Source: Pleomorphomonas sp. T1.2MG-36 (GTDB lineage: Bacteria > Pseudomonadota > Alphaproteobacteria > Rhizobiales > Pleomorphomonadaceae). From it: a DNA stretch of 64,000 nt. The notes under the pieces are model-generated. The model was not told where the DNA came from. It did not search any database and was given only the letters and a program-made list of their open reading frames with translations. Where the stretch lies: assembly GCF_950100655.1 (NCBI RefSeq), contig NZ_CATNLY010000012.1, positions 434,001 to 498,000 of the forward strand, in the 5' to 3' direction. A program made the translations under genes and the position numbers. Of the stretch, positions 33,249 through 41,189 are shown piece after piece (positions within the stretch are counted from its first letter, which is position 1; each line of letters opens with the position of its first letter).

Positions 33249-34703
33249 TCAGACGCCAGTCACCGGAATGCCGGCGCGTTCGATGCGCCGCGGCGACACG
33301 AGTTCCTTCCACTGGCTGAGCGCCTTGGCCACCGCCGTGAACGGCTTGCGCGGCACGAACTTGCCGTGCCCTTCCTCGGTCTTCATGGTCGCTTCCTCGA
33401 CCACGACCTTGCCGCGCGACAGCGTGAAGCGCGGCAGGCCGACCACCTCGTAGCCATCGAACACATTGTATTCGATCACCGACTGCTGGGTCCTCGGCGA
33501 GATGACCTTCGACCGCTTGGGATCCCAGACGACGAGATCGGCATCGGCCCCCACCAGCACAGCGCCCTTCTTCGGGTACATGTTGAGGATCTTGGCGCTG
33601 TTGGTGGACGTGACGGCGACGAACTCGTTCATCGTCAGGCGGCCAGTGCGCACGCCGTAGGTCCAGAGCAGCGGCATGCGGTCTTCAAGGCCGCCGGTGC
33701 CGTTGGGGATCTTGCGGAAATCGCCGAGGCCGGTGCGCTTCTGGGCGATAGTGAAGGTGCAATGGTCGGTGGCGACGCAGCTCAGGGAGCCGGCGGCGAG
33801 GCCTGCCCACAGGCTGTCCTGATGCAGCTTGTTACGGAACGGCGGGCTCATCACGCGGACGGCCGAATGGTCCCAGTCGGGGTTGCGGTATTCGCTGTCG
33901 TCGAGCAGCAGATGCTGGATCAGCGGCTCGCCATAGACGCGCATGCCCTTCTGGCGGGCACGACGGATCGCCTCGTGCGCCTGCTCGCAGGACGTATGGA
34001 CGACATAGAGCGGCGCGCCGGCCATATCGGCCAGCATGATGGCGCGGTTGGTCGCTTCACCCTCAACCTCAGGCGGGCGCGAGTAGGCATGCGCCTCCGG
34101 GCCGGTGTTGCCCTCGGCGTAGAGCTTGGCCTGCATCTGGGCGACGACGTCGCCGTTCTCGGCGTGCACCATCGGCAAGCCACCGAGTTCGGCAAGCCGT
34201 TGGAACGACGAGAACATCTCGTCGTCGTCGACCATCAGCGAGCCCTTGTAGGCCATGAAGTGCTTGAAGGAGTTGATGCCCTTTTCCTCAATGACCACCT
34301 TCATCTCGTCGAAGACGGTCTTGTTCCAGGACGTCACGCACATGTGGAAGGAATAGTCGCTGTTGGCGCGGCTCGCCCGGTTGTGCCAGCTCTGCAGCGC
34401 GCTCAGCATCGACTCGTCGGGGCGCGGGGTGATGAAGTCCACCACCATGGTGGTGCCGCCGGCGAGGCCCGCCCGCGTGCCGCTGTCGAAGTCGTCGGCC
34501 GAGTAGGTGCCCATGAAGGGCATTTCGAGGTGGGTATGGGGGTCGATGCCGCCGGGCATGATGTAGCAGCCCGTGGCGTCAAGCACCTCGTCGCCCTTGA
34601 GATCGGGGCCGATCGCCACGATGCGCTCGCCTTCGATCAGGACGTCGGCTTCGTACGTCAGATCGGCGGTGACGATGGTTCCACCCTTGATGACCTTCGA
34701 CAT
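33249..34703 (-). CDS. hydA: dihydropyrimidinase (D-hydantoinase family)
   Basis: 484 aa. Opens 5,6-dihydrouracil or dihydrothymine to the N-carbamoyl-beta-amino acid, step two of reductive pyrimidine degradation. Metal ligands: H56 and H58 in GGIDPHTHLEMPF, a carboxylated Lys at about 153 (KHFMAYKGSLMV), His in LPMVHAENGD and LYVVHTSCEQA, and Asp in CVATDHCTF. The substrate loop IPNGTGGLEDRMPLLWTYGV is conserved. Length is normal. Starts 3 bp after the stop of the GNAT gene, so it is in the hydC-GNAT-hydA transcript. Also known as pydB. Confidence 0.96.
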   Translation of the reverse strand: MSKVIKGGTIVTADLTYEADVLIEGERIVAIGPDLKGDEVLDATGCYIMPGGIDPHTHLEMPFMGTYSADDFDSGTRAGLAGGTTMVVDFITPRPDESMLSALQSWHNRASRANSDYSFHMCVTSWNKTVFDEMKVVIEEKGINSFKHFMAYKGSLMVDDDEMFSSFQRLAELGGLPMVHAENGDVVAQMQAKLYAEGNTGPEAHAYSRPPEVEGEATNRAIMLADMAGAPLYVVHTSCEQAHEAIRRARQKGMRVYGEPLIQHLLLDDSEYRNPDWDHSAVRVMSPPFRNKLHQDSLWAGLAAGSLSCVATDHCTFTIAQKRTGLGDFRKIPNGTGGLEDRMPLLWTYGVRTGRLTMNEFVAVTSTNSAKILNMYPKKGAVLVGADADLVVWDPKRSKVISPRTQQSVIEYNVFDGYEVVGLPRFTLSRGKVVVEEATMKTEEGHGKFVPRKPFTAVAKALSQWKELVSPRRIERAGIPVTGV

Positions 34704-34706
34704 GGT

Positions 34707-35195
34707 TCAACCCTCGTTGGACGGTTCGCCCGTCAGCTTTCTTGTCATGAACAGACTGTGTGGGTTCGCGGTGTAGTCGGCAAAGGGGCCACATTCGGCG
34801 TACCCGAGCCGACGATACATCGCCACCGCCTCCGTGTTGAGCGGTCCGGTTTCAAGATAGAGCCATTTCAAGCCATTCTCCGCCGCCATCGCCTCGAGGC
34901 GGGCCATGATGCGGCGGCCAAGCCCCAGACCGCGCGCCGCATCCGACACGAAGATACGCTTCAGCTCGCCCGTGGCGTCGCCGAACCGCTTCAGGGCGCC
35001 GCAGCCCTCGGCCACACCGTCCCGCCGCGCCACGACAAAGCTGATGTCGGGCGACTTCAGGCCGGCGATGTCGGTGCCGAAATGCCCTTCCGGCGGATAG
35101 CGCTCCAGCGAGTAGGCGTCGGATGCCTCGATCAGGGCCACGACGTCGGGCCGATCGGGGGCTTCCACCGCAATGTCGTGCAGCACACCCGTCAT
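34707..35195 (-). CDS. GNAT-family N-acetyltransferase
   Basis: 162 aa from ATG 35195, overlapping the TGA of the upstream amidase gene by one base (TGATG), which fixes the start. GNAT core: ELKRIFVSDAARGLGLGRRIMARLEAMAAENG (acetyl-CoA pyrophosphate loop) then LYLETGPLNTEAVAMYRRLGYAECGPFADY. The N-terminus VALIEASDAYSLERYPPEGHFGTDI is typical of small-molecule acetyltransferases of the PA4866/YsnE sort. Its tight coupling between two pyrimidine-degradation enzymes suggests action on a pathway amine or a toxic side product, but the substrate is unknown. Confidence 0.88.
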   Translation of the reverse strand: MTGVLHDIAVEAPDRPDVVALIEASDAYSLERYPPEGHFGTDIAGLKSPDISFVVARRDGVAEGCGALKRFGDATGELKRIFVSDAARGLGLGRRIMARLEAMAAENGLKWLYLETGPLNTEAVAMYRRLGYAECGPFADYTANPHSLFMTRKLTGEPSNEG

Positions 35196-36445
35196 CAGGC
35201 GACGATCTCCGCGGTTTCCAGCACGGCATGCAGCAGCACGTCCGCGCCCGCCGCCGCCCATTCCTGGGTGATCTTCTCGTCCTCGTTATGGGAGAGGCCA
35301 TCGACACAGGGGCACATGATCATGGTGGCCGGCGCCACCTTGGCCGCCCAGCAGGCATCATGGCCGGCGCCAGAGACGAGGTTCATATGGCTGTAGCCGA
35401 GCTTCTCGGTAACGGTACGGACGCGGGAGACCAGCGTCGGATCGAAGGTGACGGGGTCGAAGTGGCCGACCACCTCGACGGCGCACTTGACGCCCAAAGG
35501 GTCGCAGAGCTTGGGCGCCTCGGCCTCGATGATCGCCCGCATGCGGTCGAGCTTGGCCTGCTCGGGCGATCGGATGTCGACGGTGAAGATCACCGCACCC
35601 GGCAGCACGTTGCGCGAGTTGGGCGAGAACTTCACCTGGCCGACGCCGCCCACGGCATTAGGCTGGCTGTCCATCGCCACCTTCTGCACCAGTTCGAAGA
35701 TGCGCGCCATGGCGAGACCGGCGTTGACGCGCATGTCCATCGGCGTCGAGCCGGTGTGCGCTTCCTTGCCGGTCAGCGTGAACTCCAGCCACCAGAGGCC
35801 CTGGCAGTGGGTAACGACGCCGATCTGCTTGTCCTCGGCCTCGAGAATGGGGCCCTGCTCGATGTGGTATTCGAAGTAGGCGTGCATCTTGCGCGCGCCC
35901 ACCTCTTCCTCGCCGAGCCAGCCGATGCGCTTCAGTTCGTCGCCGAACACCTTGCCGTCGAGATCCTTGCGCGAGTAGGCGTAGTCGAGCGTGTGGACGC
36001 CGGCGAAGACGCCGGACGCCAGCATGGCCGGCGCGAACCTGCCGCCCTCCTCGTTGGTCCAGTTGACGACGACGATCGGATGCTTGGTCTTGACGCCGAG
36101 GTCGTTGAGCGAGCGGATGACTTCGAGGGCACCCAGCACGCCGAGCACGCCGTCGTACTTGCCGCCGGTCGGCTGGGTGTCGAGATGGCTGCCGACATAG
36201 ACCGGCAAGGCATCGGGATCGGTGCCGGGCCGGGTGAAGAACATCGTACCGATCTTGTCGATGCCGAGCGTCATGCCGGCCGCTTCGCCCCAGGCCTTGA
36301 ACAGCGCCCTGCCCTTGGCATCGGCGTCGGTCAACGTCTGCCTGTTGCAGCCGCCCCGCAGTCCCGGACCGGTCGTCGCCATTTCCTCAAGGCTGTCCCA
36401 CAGCCGCGCCCCATTGACCCGCAAATTGTCGGTCGGCGTCGTCAT
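35195..36445 (-). CDS. hydC: N-carbamoyl-beta-alanine amidase (M20-type Zn amidohydrolase)
   Basis: 416 aa from ATG 36445 (AGGGGAA upstream; the frame is open to 36547). Removes the carbamoyl group to give beta-alanine or beta-aminoisobutyrate, CO2 and ammonia, step three of the reductive pathway. M20 metal-site blocks: VYVGSHLDTQPTGGKYDGVLGVLGALEVI, NWTNEEGGRFAPAMLASGVF, and terminal SGAGHDACWAAKVAPATMIMCPCVDGLSHNEDE. Homologues include allantoate amidohydrolase, but island context favours the ureidopropionase role (also pydC). First gene of the hydC-GNAT-hydA operon, with a RutR-box-like palindrome about 95 bp upstream. Confidence 0.92.
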   Translation of the reverse strand: MTTPTDNLRVNGARLWDSLEEMATTGPGLRGGCNRQTLTDADAKGRALFKAWGEAAGMTLGIDKIGTMFFTRPGTDPDALPVYVGSHLDTQPTGGKYDGVLGVLGALEVIRSLNDLGVKTKHPIVVVNWTNEEGGRFAPAMLASGVFAGVHTLDYAYSRKDLDGKVFGDELKRIGWLGEEEVGARKMHAYFEYHIEQGPILEAEDKQIGVVTHCQGLWWLEFTLTGKEAHTGSTPMDMRVNAGLAMARIFELVQKVAMDSQPNAVGGVGQVKFSPNSRNVLPGAVIFTVDIRSPEQAKLDRMRAIIEAEAPKLCDPLGVKCAVEVVGHFDPVTFDPTLVSRVRTVTEKLGYSHMNLVSGAGHDACWAAKVAPATMIMCPCVDGLSHNEDEKITQEWAAAGADVLLHAVLETAEIVA

Positions 36446-36539
36446 CGTGTTCCCCTGATCGCGAGGGCAAAGCCGATTGAGCCGCCCCGACATCCCCGGC
36501 CTTCCTGCCGTCCTTCGCGGGCGGCGGATCGGCAAAACT

Positions 36540-36555
36540 TTTACCAATTGATAAA
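36540..36555. promoter_or_regulatory. RutR-box-like palindrome before the hydC operon
   Basis: TTTACCAATTGATAAA matches the known E. coli RutR box TTGACCAnnTGGTCAA at 11 of 14 defined bases and is itself nearly palindromic. A lone right half, TGGTCAA, lies at 36581-36587. A RutR-like TetR gene lies 3.3 kb away in the same island. Sequence match is direct; binding is inferred. Confidence 0.55.
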
Positions 36556-36640
36556 CACATAGTCGGAGTTGCCCCCGAATTGGTCAAGGGTGATTTTTGG
36601 GCAACGCAACGCCAGAAAGCCTCAGTTTTCGGCGAATCCC

Positions 36641-36667
36641 AAAAACCTGCCGCAGGCTGCGGCAGGT
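36641..36667 (-). terminator. terminator of the 76-aa membrane-protein gene
   Basis: Minus strand: ACCTGCCGCA-GCC-TGCGGCAGGT, a perfect 10-bp stem, followed by TTTTT (36641-36645), 36 bp after the stop at 36703. Confidence 0.85.
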
Positions 36668-36702
36668 GCCTGACCGCTCCGGGGCAACCGCCCGCGAAAG
36701 CT

Positions 36703-36933
36703 TCATAACACGGTGGCCGCCACCAGCAGAAAGGCAGCATAGGTGGCGTTGAAGACCAGCAGAAGATGGAATCCGTGCACCAGAATGTGGTGGACCGAAG
36801 CGGGCTGCCGCTCCACGAGGCGGGCACTCCACAGCGCCAGCAGCAGGAACGCCCCGACCAGCGACGCGGCGAACCGCCGCGACAGCCCGCAAAAGGCTGC
36901 CATCAAGATGGTAATGGCCGTCACCGGCGTCAT
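36703..36933 (-). CDS. small two-helix membrane protein, 76 aa
   Basis: ATG 36933, with GGAG upstream at longer spacing. Hydrophobic segments at about residues 3-30 (VTAITILMAAFCGLSRRFAASLVGAFLLLALW) and 52-76 (ILVHGFHLLLVFNATYAAFLLVAATVL), with a short basic/polar link VERQPASVHH. Codon third positions are strongly G/C and a perfect terminator follows, so the gene is likely real. No family recognised. It lies between the hydC operon and the VOC gene, on the same strand as both; a link to pyrimidine use is not shown. Confidence 0.6.
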   Translation of the reverse strand: MTPVTAITILMAAFCGLSRRFAASLVGAFLLLALWSARLVERQPASVHHILVHGFHLLLVFNATYAAFLLVAATVL

Positions 36934-37106
36934 GAACTGTGCTCCGACCTGCCGCTTGGTTGCGACAGAGTCGATCGCAGGCTGGGCCGAAAAATGGCAA
37001 ACGGGCAATCAGGTATGTGGGCGCCGCTCACTTTGTCGCGACTTGCGGCCAACCGTTCGCCAGCCCATCCGAAGTGCGGGCGAGCCGGCGTGCGCAGGGA
37101 GACCGA

Positions 37107-37487
37107 TCACATCGGCTCGGCTTCCATGTATCCGATGGAACTGCCGGCCGCGTCGAGCACGATGGCGATCTTACCAACTCCCGGAACCGCCCAGGGGCCG
37201 CGCAAGACCTTCCCACCGGCCGGCTCTACCTTGCCGACCGTGGCGTCGATGTCGTCGACGGCGACATAGGGAAACCAGTCGCGCGAGCCGGGCTGGCTCT
37301 CCGGCCACTCGAAAAGTCCGGCAACCGGATTTTCCTGCCCCTCCACGAAGGCCAGAGCGTAAATTCCGTTCTCGCCCATGTCGGCGTCGGTAAAGGTCCA
37401 GCCGAGGGCCGCGCCATAGAAGGCCTTGGCGGCGGCGACATCCGGGGTCATCAGCTCGTTCCAGCAGAAGTTGCCGTGCTTTGTCAT
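37107..37487 (-). CDS. VOC (glyoxalase/dioxygenase superfamily) protein
   Basis: 126 aa with a strong AGGAGG just upstream. Two beta-alpha-beta-beta-beta modules: GNFCWNELMTPDVAAAKAFYGAALGWTFTDADMG and WFPYVAVDDIDATVGKVEPAGGKVLRGPWAVPGVGKIAIVLDAAGSSIGYMEA. The first-strand His/Glu metal positions are not obvious (NELMT carries Glu), so catalytic status is uncertain. Family members include glyoxalase-like and antibiotic-binding proteins. Possibly a small-molecule binding protein; no functional link to neighbours can be read. Confidence 0.85.
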   Translation of the reverse strand: MTKHGNFCWNELMTPDVAAAKAFYGAALGWTFTDADMGENGIYALAFVEGQENPVAGLFEWPESQPGSRDWFPYVAVDDIDATVGKVEPAGGKVLRGPWAVPGVGKIAIVLDAAGSSIGYMEAEPM

Positions 37488-37571
37488 GGTTTCCTCCTGT
37501 CATTTATCACTACAGAACGTAACGTGAACCAGATATTCGCCGGTTGCAATCACAATAATCGATTTCAATGA

Positions 37572-37609
37572 CAAAACGCCGGCCGGGGAGCCCTCCCCCC
37601 GACCGGCGT
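37572..37609 (-). terminator. terminator of the transaminase gene
   Basis: Minus strand: GACGCCGGTCGGGG pairs with CCCCGGCCGGCGT (one mismatch), followed by TTTTGTC, 28 bp after the stop at 37637. Confidence 0.75.
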
Positions 37610-37636
37610 CGCTCATGAACGGCTTGCCTGCCGCGC

Positions 37637-38956
37637 TCAGGCCAGCGTCTTCAGCACGTCGGCGATCACCGACACCAGGTAGTCGATCTCGGCCTTGCTG
37701 ACGATCAGCGGCGGCGACAGGGCGATGATGTCGCCGGTGGTGCGCATCATCACGCCCTTTTCGTAGGCGCTCAGGAAGGCGGCAAAGGCGCGTTTGGTTG
37801 GTTCACCCTCGATCGGCCTGAGCTCGATGGCACCGACAAGACCGATGTTGCGGATGTCGATGACGTGCGGCAGCCCCTTCAGCGAGTGCAGCGCGTCCTC
37901 GAAGTACTGAGCGAGCTCGGGGCCGCGATTGAGGAGCCCCTCGTTCGCATAGATGTCGAGCGTCGCCATCGAGGCGGCGCAGGCAACCGGATGGGCCGAG
38001 TAGGTGTAGCCGTGGAACAGTTCGATGGCATGCTCCGGCCCGGTCATGAAGGCGTCGTAGATCTCCGAGGAGCAGAACACGCCGCCCATCGGGATGACGC
38101 CGTTGGTGATGCCCTTCGCCGTGGCGACCATGTCCGGCACCACACCGAAGTAATCGACGGCGAACGGCGTTCCCAGGCGACCGAAACCGGTGATCACCTC
38201 GTCGAAGATCAGCAGGATGTCGTGCTTGGTGCAGATATCGCGCAGCCGCTCGAGATAGCCCTTGGGCGGCACCAGCACGCCGGTCGAGCCCGACATCGGC
38301 TCGACGATGACGGCGGCGATGTTGGAGGCGTCGTGCAGGTAGATGATGCGCTCGAGCTCCTCGGCGAACTCAGCGCCATATTCCGGCTGGCCGCGCGAAT
38401 AGGCGTTGCGCTCGATATCGTGGGTGTGGCGCATGTGGTCGACGCCGGTGAGCAGCGAGCCGAAGAACTTGCGGTTGGTGGGAATGCCGCCGACCGAGAT
38501 GCCGCCGAAGTTGACGCCATGATACCCGCGCTCGCGACCGATGAGGCGCGTCTTGGTGCCCTTGCCGCGCGCCCGCTGATAGGCGAGCGCGATCTTCAGC
38601 GCCGTTTCCACCGACTCAGAACCGGAGTTGGTGAAGAACACGTGGTCGAGCGGCTTCGGCATCATTGAGGTCAGCCGCGCCGCCAGCTCGAACGCCTTGG
38701 GATGGCCCATCTGGAACGCGGGTGCATAGTCGAGCTCGCCAACCTGCGATGCCACCGCCTCGACGATCTCACGACGGCCATGGCCGGCATTGACGCACCA
38801 GAGACCGGCGGCCGCGTCGAGCAGCTTCCGGCCCTCGACGGTGGTGTAATACATTCCGGAGGCCGAGGCGAGCAGGCGCGGCGCCTTCTTGAACTGCCGG
38901 TTGGCGGTGAACGGCATCCAGAAGGCTTCGAGGTTGTTGGGAACGGGAACGTTCAT
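37637..38956 (-). CDS. class III omega-aminotransferase (beta-alanine:pyruvate type)
   Basis: 439 aa from ATG 38956 (CGGAG seven bases upstream); the open frame continues far upstream but has no homologous residues. PLP enzyme: FWMPFTANRQFKKAPRLLASASGMYY, FTNSGSESVETALKIA, ERGYHGVNFGGISVGGI, LIFDEVITGFGRLG (Asp to PLP N1), and PLP Lys in DMVATAKGITNGVIPMGG. FWMPFTANRxFKxxPR is characteristic of beta-alanine-pyruvate transaminases. Converts beta-alanine to malonate semialdehyde, the exit step of uracil catabolism. The semialdehyde dehydrogenase gene is not in the window. Divergent from the XRE-cupin regulator. Confidence 0.93.
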   Translation of the reverse strand: MNVPVPNNLEAFWMPFTANRQFKKAPRLLASASGMYYTTVEGRKLLDAAAGLWCVNAGHGRREIVEAVASQVGELDYAPAFQMGHPKAFELAARLTSMMPKPLDHVFFTNSGSESVETALKIALAYQRARGKGTKTRLIGRERGYHGVNFGGISVGGIPTNRKFFGSLLTGVDHMRHTHDIERNAYSRGQPEYGAEFAEELERIIYLHDASNIAAVIVEPMSGSTGVLVPPKGYLERLRDICTKHDILLIFDEVITGFGRLGTPFAVDYFGVVPDMVATAKGITNGVIPMGGVFCSSEIYDAFMTGPEHAIELFHGYTYSAHPVACAASMATLDIYANEGLLNRGPELAQYFEDALHSLKGLPHVIDIRNIGLVGAIELRPIEGEPTKRAFAAFLSAYEKGVMMRTTGDIIALSPPLIVSKAEIDYLVSVIADVLKTLA

Positions 38957-39048
38957 GAAAATCTCCGAGCGAGGCGGACGGCGAAGCCTGAATAGCGGTC
39001 GAGCAACGTCCGGATCGACACGTAGATAACGACATGCCCGTTTCCTGA

Positions 39049-39125
39049 ACAAGCAGTTATCTTGTGCAGATCGCACCCCTTGCAAATGCAGGCGGTTTGT
39101 GTCGACCTGTTCGGGAAAATGAACA
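39049..39125. promoter_or_regulatory. two dyads in the transaminase / XRE regulator divergent promoter
   Basis: ACAAG-N7-CTTGT at 39049-39065 and TGTTC-N8-GAACA at 39108-39125. Both dyads carry a direct copy of TGAACAA (39046-39052 and 39120-39126). They lie in the 189-bp spacer between divergent genes and are plausible operators for the XRE-cupin regulator. Confidence 0.45.
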
Positions 39126-39145
39126 ACTAAACAGTGGAAAATGGC

Positions 39146-39694
39146 ATGACGCTCGATCTCGGCGGCAAGCTCAGACGGTTTCGCGAGGCGCGTGGCCTGT
39201 CGCAGCGCGAGTTGGCGCGGCGGGCAGGCATCTCGAACGCCACCGTGAGCCAGATCGAGTCCAACACCATCAGCCCGTCGGTCGGCGCGCTGAAGCGCAT
39301 CCTCGACGCCCTGCCGGTGCCGATGGCCGACTTCTTCGCCGAGGACCAACCGGCGGCCGAGCAGATCTTCTTCAAGGCCGACGACCTGATGGAGATCGGC
39401 CGGGGCGGCGTGTCCTACCGGCAGGTGGGGCGCGACCTCTCGGGCAAGGCGCTGCAGATCCTGTCGGAGCGCTACGAAGTGGGCGGCAGTTCCGGCCGCA
39501 TCCATCTGCGCCATGAAGGAGAGGAAGGCGGCATCGTGCTGAAGGGGCAGTTGGAGGTGATCGTCGGCGACAAGCGGCAGGTGCTCGGCCCCGGCGAGGC
39601 CTACTACTTCAAGAGCAACGAGCCCCACCGCTTCCGCAACGTCGGCGACGACATCTGCGAAGTGATTTCGGTCTGCACGCCGCCAAGCTTCTGA
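39146..39694 (+). CDS. XRE-family regulator with C-terminal cupin domain
   Basis: 182 aa from ATG 39146 (GGAAA upstream; the GTG at 39134 is an alternative). HTH_3: LRRFREARGLSQRELARRAGISNATVSQIESNTISPSVGALKRILDALPVPMADFF. The cupin_2 domain covers about residues 105-180 (GRIHLRHEGEEGGIVLKGQLEVIVGDKRQVLGPGEAYYFKSNEPHRFRNVGDD). PuuR-like proteins of this build respond to polyamines or amino-acid-type ligands. Divergence from the beta-alanine transaminase gene suggests it controls that gene, perhaps with beta-alanine as signal; this is inference. Confidence 0.92.
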   Translation: MTLDLGGKLRRFREARGLSQRELARRAGISNATVSQIESNTISPSVGALKRILDALPVPMADFFAEDQPAAEQIFFKADDLMEIGRGGVSYRQVGRDLSGKALQILSERYEVGGSSGRIHLRHEGEEGGIVLKGQLEVIVGDKRQVLGPGEAYYFKSNEPHRFRNVGDDICEVISVCTPPSF

Positions 39695-39706
39695 CCATTT
39701 GGACAA
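39691..39706. promoter_or_regulatory. RutR-box-like site before the tetR gene
   Basis: CTGACCATTTGGACAA matches TTGACCAnnTGGTCAA at 12 of 14 defined positions. It overlaps the stop codon of the XRE-cupin gene and lies about 75 bp before the RutR-like gene, fitting autoregulation. Confidence 0.6.
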
Positions 39707-39781
39707 AATCATCCACCGCAACCAGCGTTTTGCCGCCGATCCGGGCTTGCCGAACTTCGGGAATGCGTGGACATTCGCGCC

Positions 39782-40453
39782 ATGAGTTACGACACAGCGA
39801 CCGACAGTCAGGATCTGGCCCGCGCGCGCGGCTCCAAGAAGCGGACGCGCATTCAGGCGGAGAATGAGGAACGCATCCTCGATGCGGCGCTGGAGGTGTT
39901 TTCGCGCTACGGGTTCCGAGGCGCCACGGTCGACCAGATCGCCGAGAAGGCCGGCATGTCCAAGCCGAACCTTCTCTACTACTTCCGCCGCAAGCACGAC
40001 CTCTACACGGCGGTGCTGACTCGCACGCTCGACATGTGGCTCACCCCGTTCGGCGAGATGGCCGAGGAGGGCGATCCCGAGACCGAGCTTACCGGCTATA
40101 TCCGCCAGAAGCTGGAGGCATCGCGCGACTTTCCGCAGGAAAGCCGGCTGTTCATCGGCGAAGTGCTGCTCGGCGCACCGCACCTCGACGGCGTGCTCCG
40201 GACCGACCTCAAGTCGATCGTCGAAGAAAAGGCCGAGGTCATCCGCCGCTGGATCAAGGACGGCAAGCTTATCGACGTCGACCCCGTGCATCTCATCTTC
40301 ATGATCTGGGCGACGACGCAGCACTACGCCGACTTCGACGCACAGATCCGCTCGGTTCTCGGCCGGGGCGTCGAAGATCCCGCCACCTTCCGCGCCGCCT
40401 CGGATACGGTGATCGGCGTGCTGATGCGCGGCATACTTCCGACGCGCGACTGA
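39782..40453 (+). CDS. rutR: TetR-family regulator, RutR-like
   Basis: 223 aa from ATG 39782 (the GTG at 39767 is an alternative). N-terminal HTH: ERILDAALEVFSRYGFRGATVDQIAEKAGMSKPNLLYYFRRKHDLYTAVL. The C-terminal YcdC/RutR ligand domain includes RDFPQESRLFIGEVLLGAPHLDGVLRTDLKSIVEEKAEVIRRWIKDGKL and FMIWATTQHYADFDAQI. E. coli RutR senses uracil and thymine and represses pyrimidine catabolism. Here it sits within the reductive pathway cluster, with RutR-box-like sites at 39691 and 36540. The symbol is given on homology and context together. Confidence 0.85.
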   Translation: MSYDTATDSQDLARARGSKKRTRIQAENEERILDAALEVFSRYGFRGATVDQIAEKAGMSKPNLLYYFRRKHDLYTAVLTRTLDMWLTPFGEMAEEGDPETELTGYIRQKLEASRDFPQESRLFIGEVLLGAPHLDGVLRTDLKSIVEEKAEVIRRWIKDGKLIDVDPVHLIFMIWATTQHYADFDAQIRSVLGRGVEDPATFRAASDTVIGVLMRGILPTRD

Positions 40454-40510
40454 GCGGGATCGGCGCGTCCGCCGGGCGAGTCATCCCACCGCTGGCGCCG
40501 GATCGCTGCC

Positions 40511-41065
40511 CTATGGCTTCGTGAAGACGGAGGCGTGGCTTCGCCAGACGGCCGGACGATCGGCGGCGACAAGACCGGCGGCCTCCGCCAACGCGCACTC
40601 CTCGGCAAACGATGCTTCGGAAACGTGGCCGGCCGGCTCGGCGAGAAGCAGCCTTGCGCCGGACTTCATGGCCGACGCCGCCTCCTTGAAGAAACCAGCG
40701 ACGTCGCCGAGTTCATGAACGACGGCAAAGGCCAGAACGAAATCGATCTCGCCGAGAAGATCGCCAACGCCGAGGCTACTGTCGCGACCGAGGCGCATGT
40801 CGATCCGCGTCTCCAACCCCGCCGATCTAGCGCGGCGTCCCAGCGCGGTCAGCATGCGCGGCTCGATGTCGACCACGTGCACCTTGCCGGTTGGCCCGAC
40901 GAGACGGGCCAGTTCCAGCGTGAAATAGCCCATGCCCGGCCCGGGCTCCAGCACGCGGAACCCCGGTCTCACATAGGGGTCCAACAGTCGGGCCGGATGC
41001 TGAACCAGCCTGCGCAACGGATTGAGCAAGAAATAGCCAAGGTACCAAGGACAACGATGCGGCAT
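40511..41065 (-). CDS. class I SAM-dependent methyltransferase
   Basis: 184 aa from ATG 41065 (GGGAGAAG upstream; the open frame to 41317 is leader). Motif I region: GFRVLEPGPGMGYFTLELARLVGPTGKVHVVDIEPRMLTAL (about residues 38-78), DFVLAFAVVHELGDVAGFFKEAASAMKSGARLLLAEPAGHVS (motifs IV-V), and a CxxC-free C-terminus. Resembles UbiE/arsenite-methyltransferase-type small enzymes; substrate unknown. It is the last gene of the minus-strand preT-preA-methyltransferase set, 124 bp after preA, and converges on the tetR gene. Confidence 0.87.
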   Translation of the reverse strand: MPHRCPWYLGYFLLNPLRRLVQHPARLLDPYVRPGFRVLEPGPGMGYFTLELARLVGPTGKVHVVDIEPRMLTALGRRARSAGLETRIDMRLGRDSSLGVGDLLGEIDFVLAFAVVHELGDVAGFFKEAASAMKSGARLLLAEPAGHVSEASFAEECALAEAAGLVAADRPAVWRSHASVFTKP

Positions 41066-41189
41066 TTGCTTCTCCCCCCATTCGACGACGAGCCTATGGC
41101 CCGTCTGTCGGTGTCCATCAAATGGGGGGAGCGCCACGGCGCCACCACGTCGCCGCCGCTCCGGATCATTGCGTAGGTTCGAGCCGGAT

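Noticed and set aside
32985..35396. 803-codon plus-strand open frame over hydA and the GNAT gene
   Set aside because: Shadow of the dihydropyrimidinase, GNAT and hydC genes, which carry all conserved motifs.
38957..40324. Upstream extension of the transaminase frame (895 codons in all)
   Set aside because: The extra 456 residues are antisense to the XRE-cupin and TetR genes; ATG 38956 has a good ribosome site and the family N-terminus.
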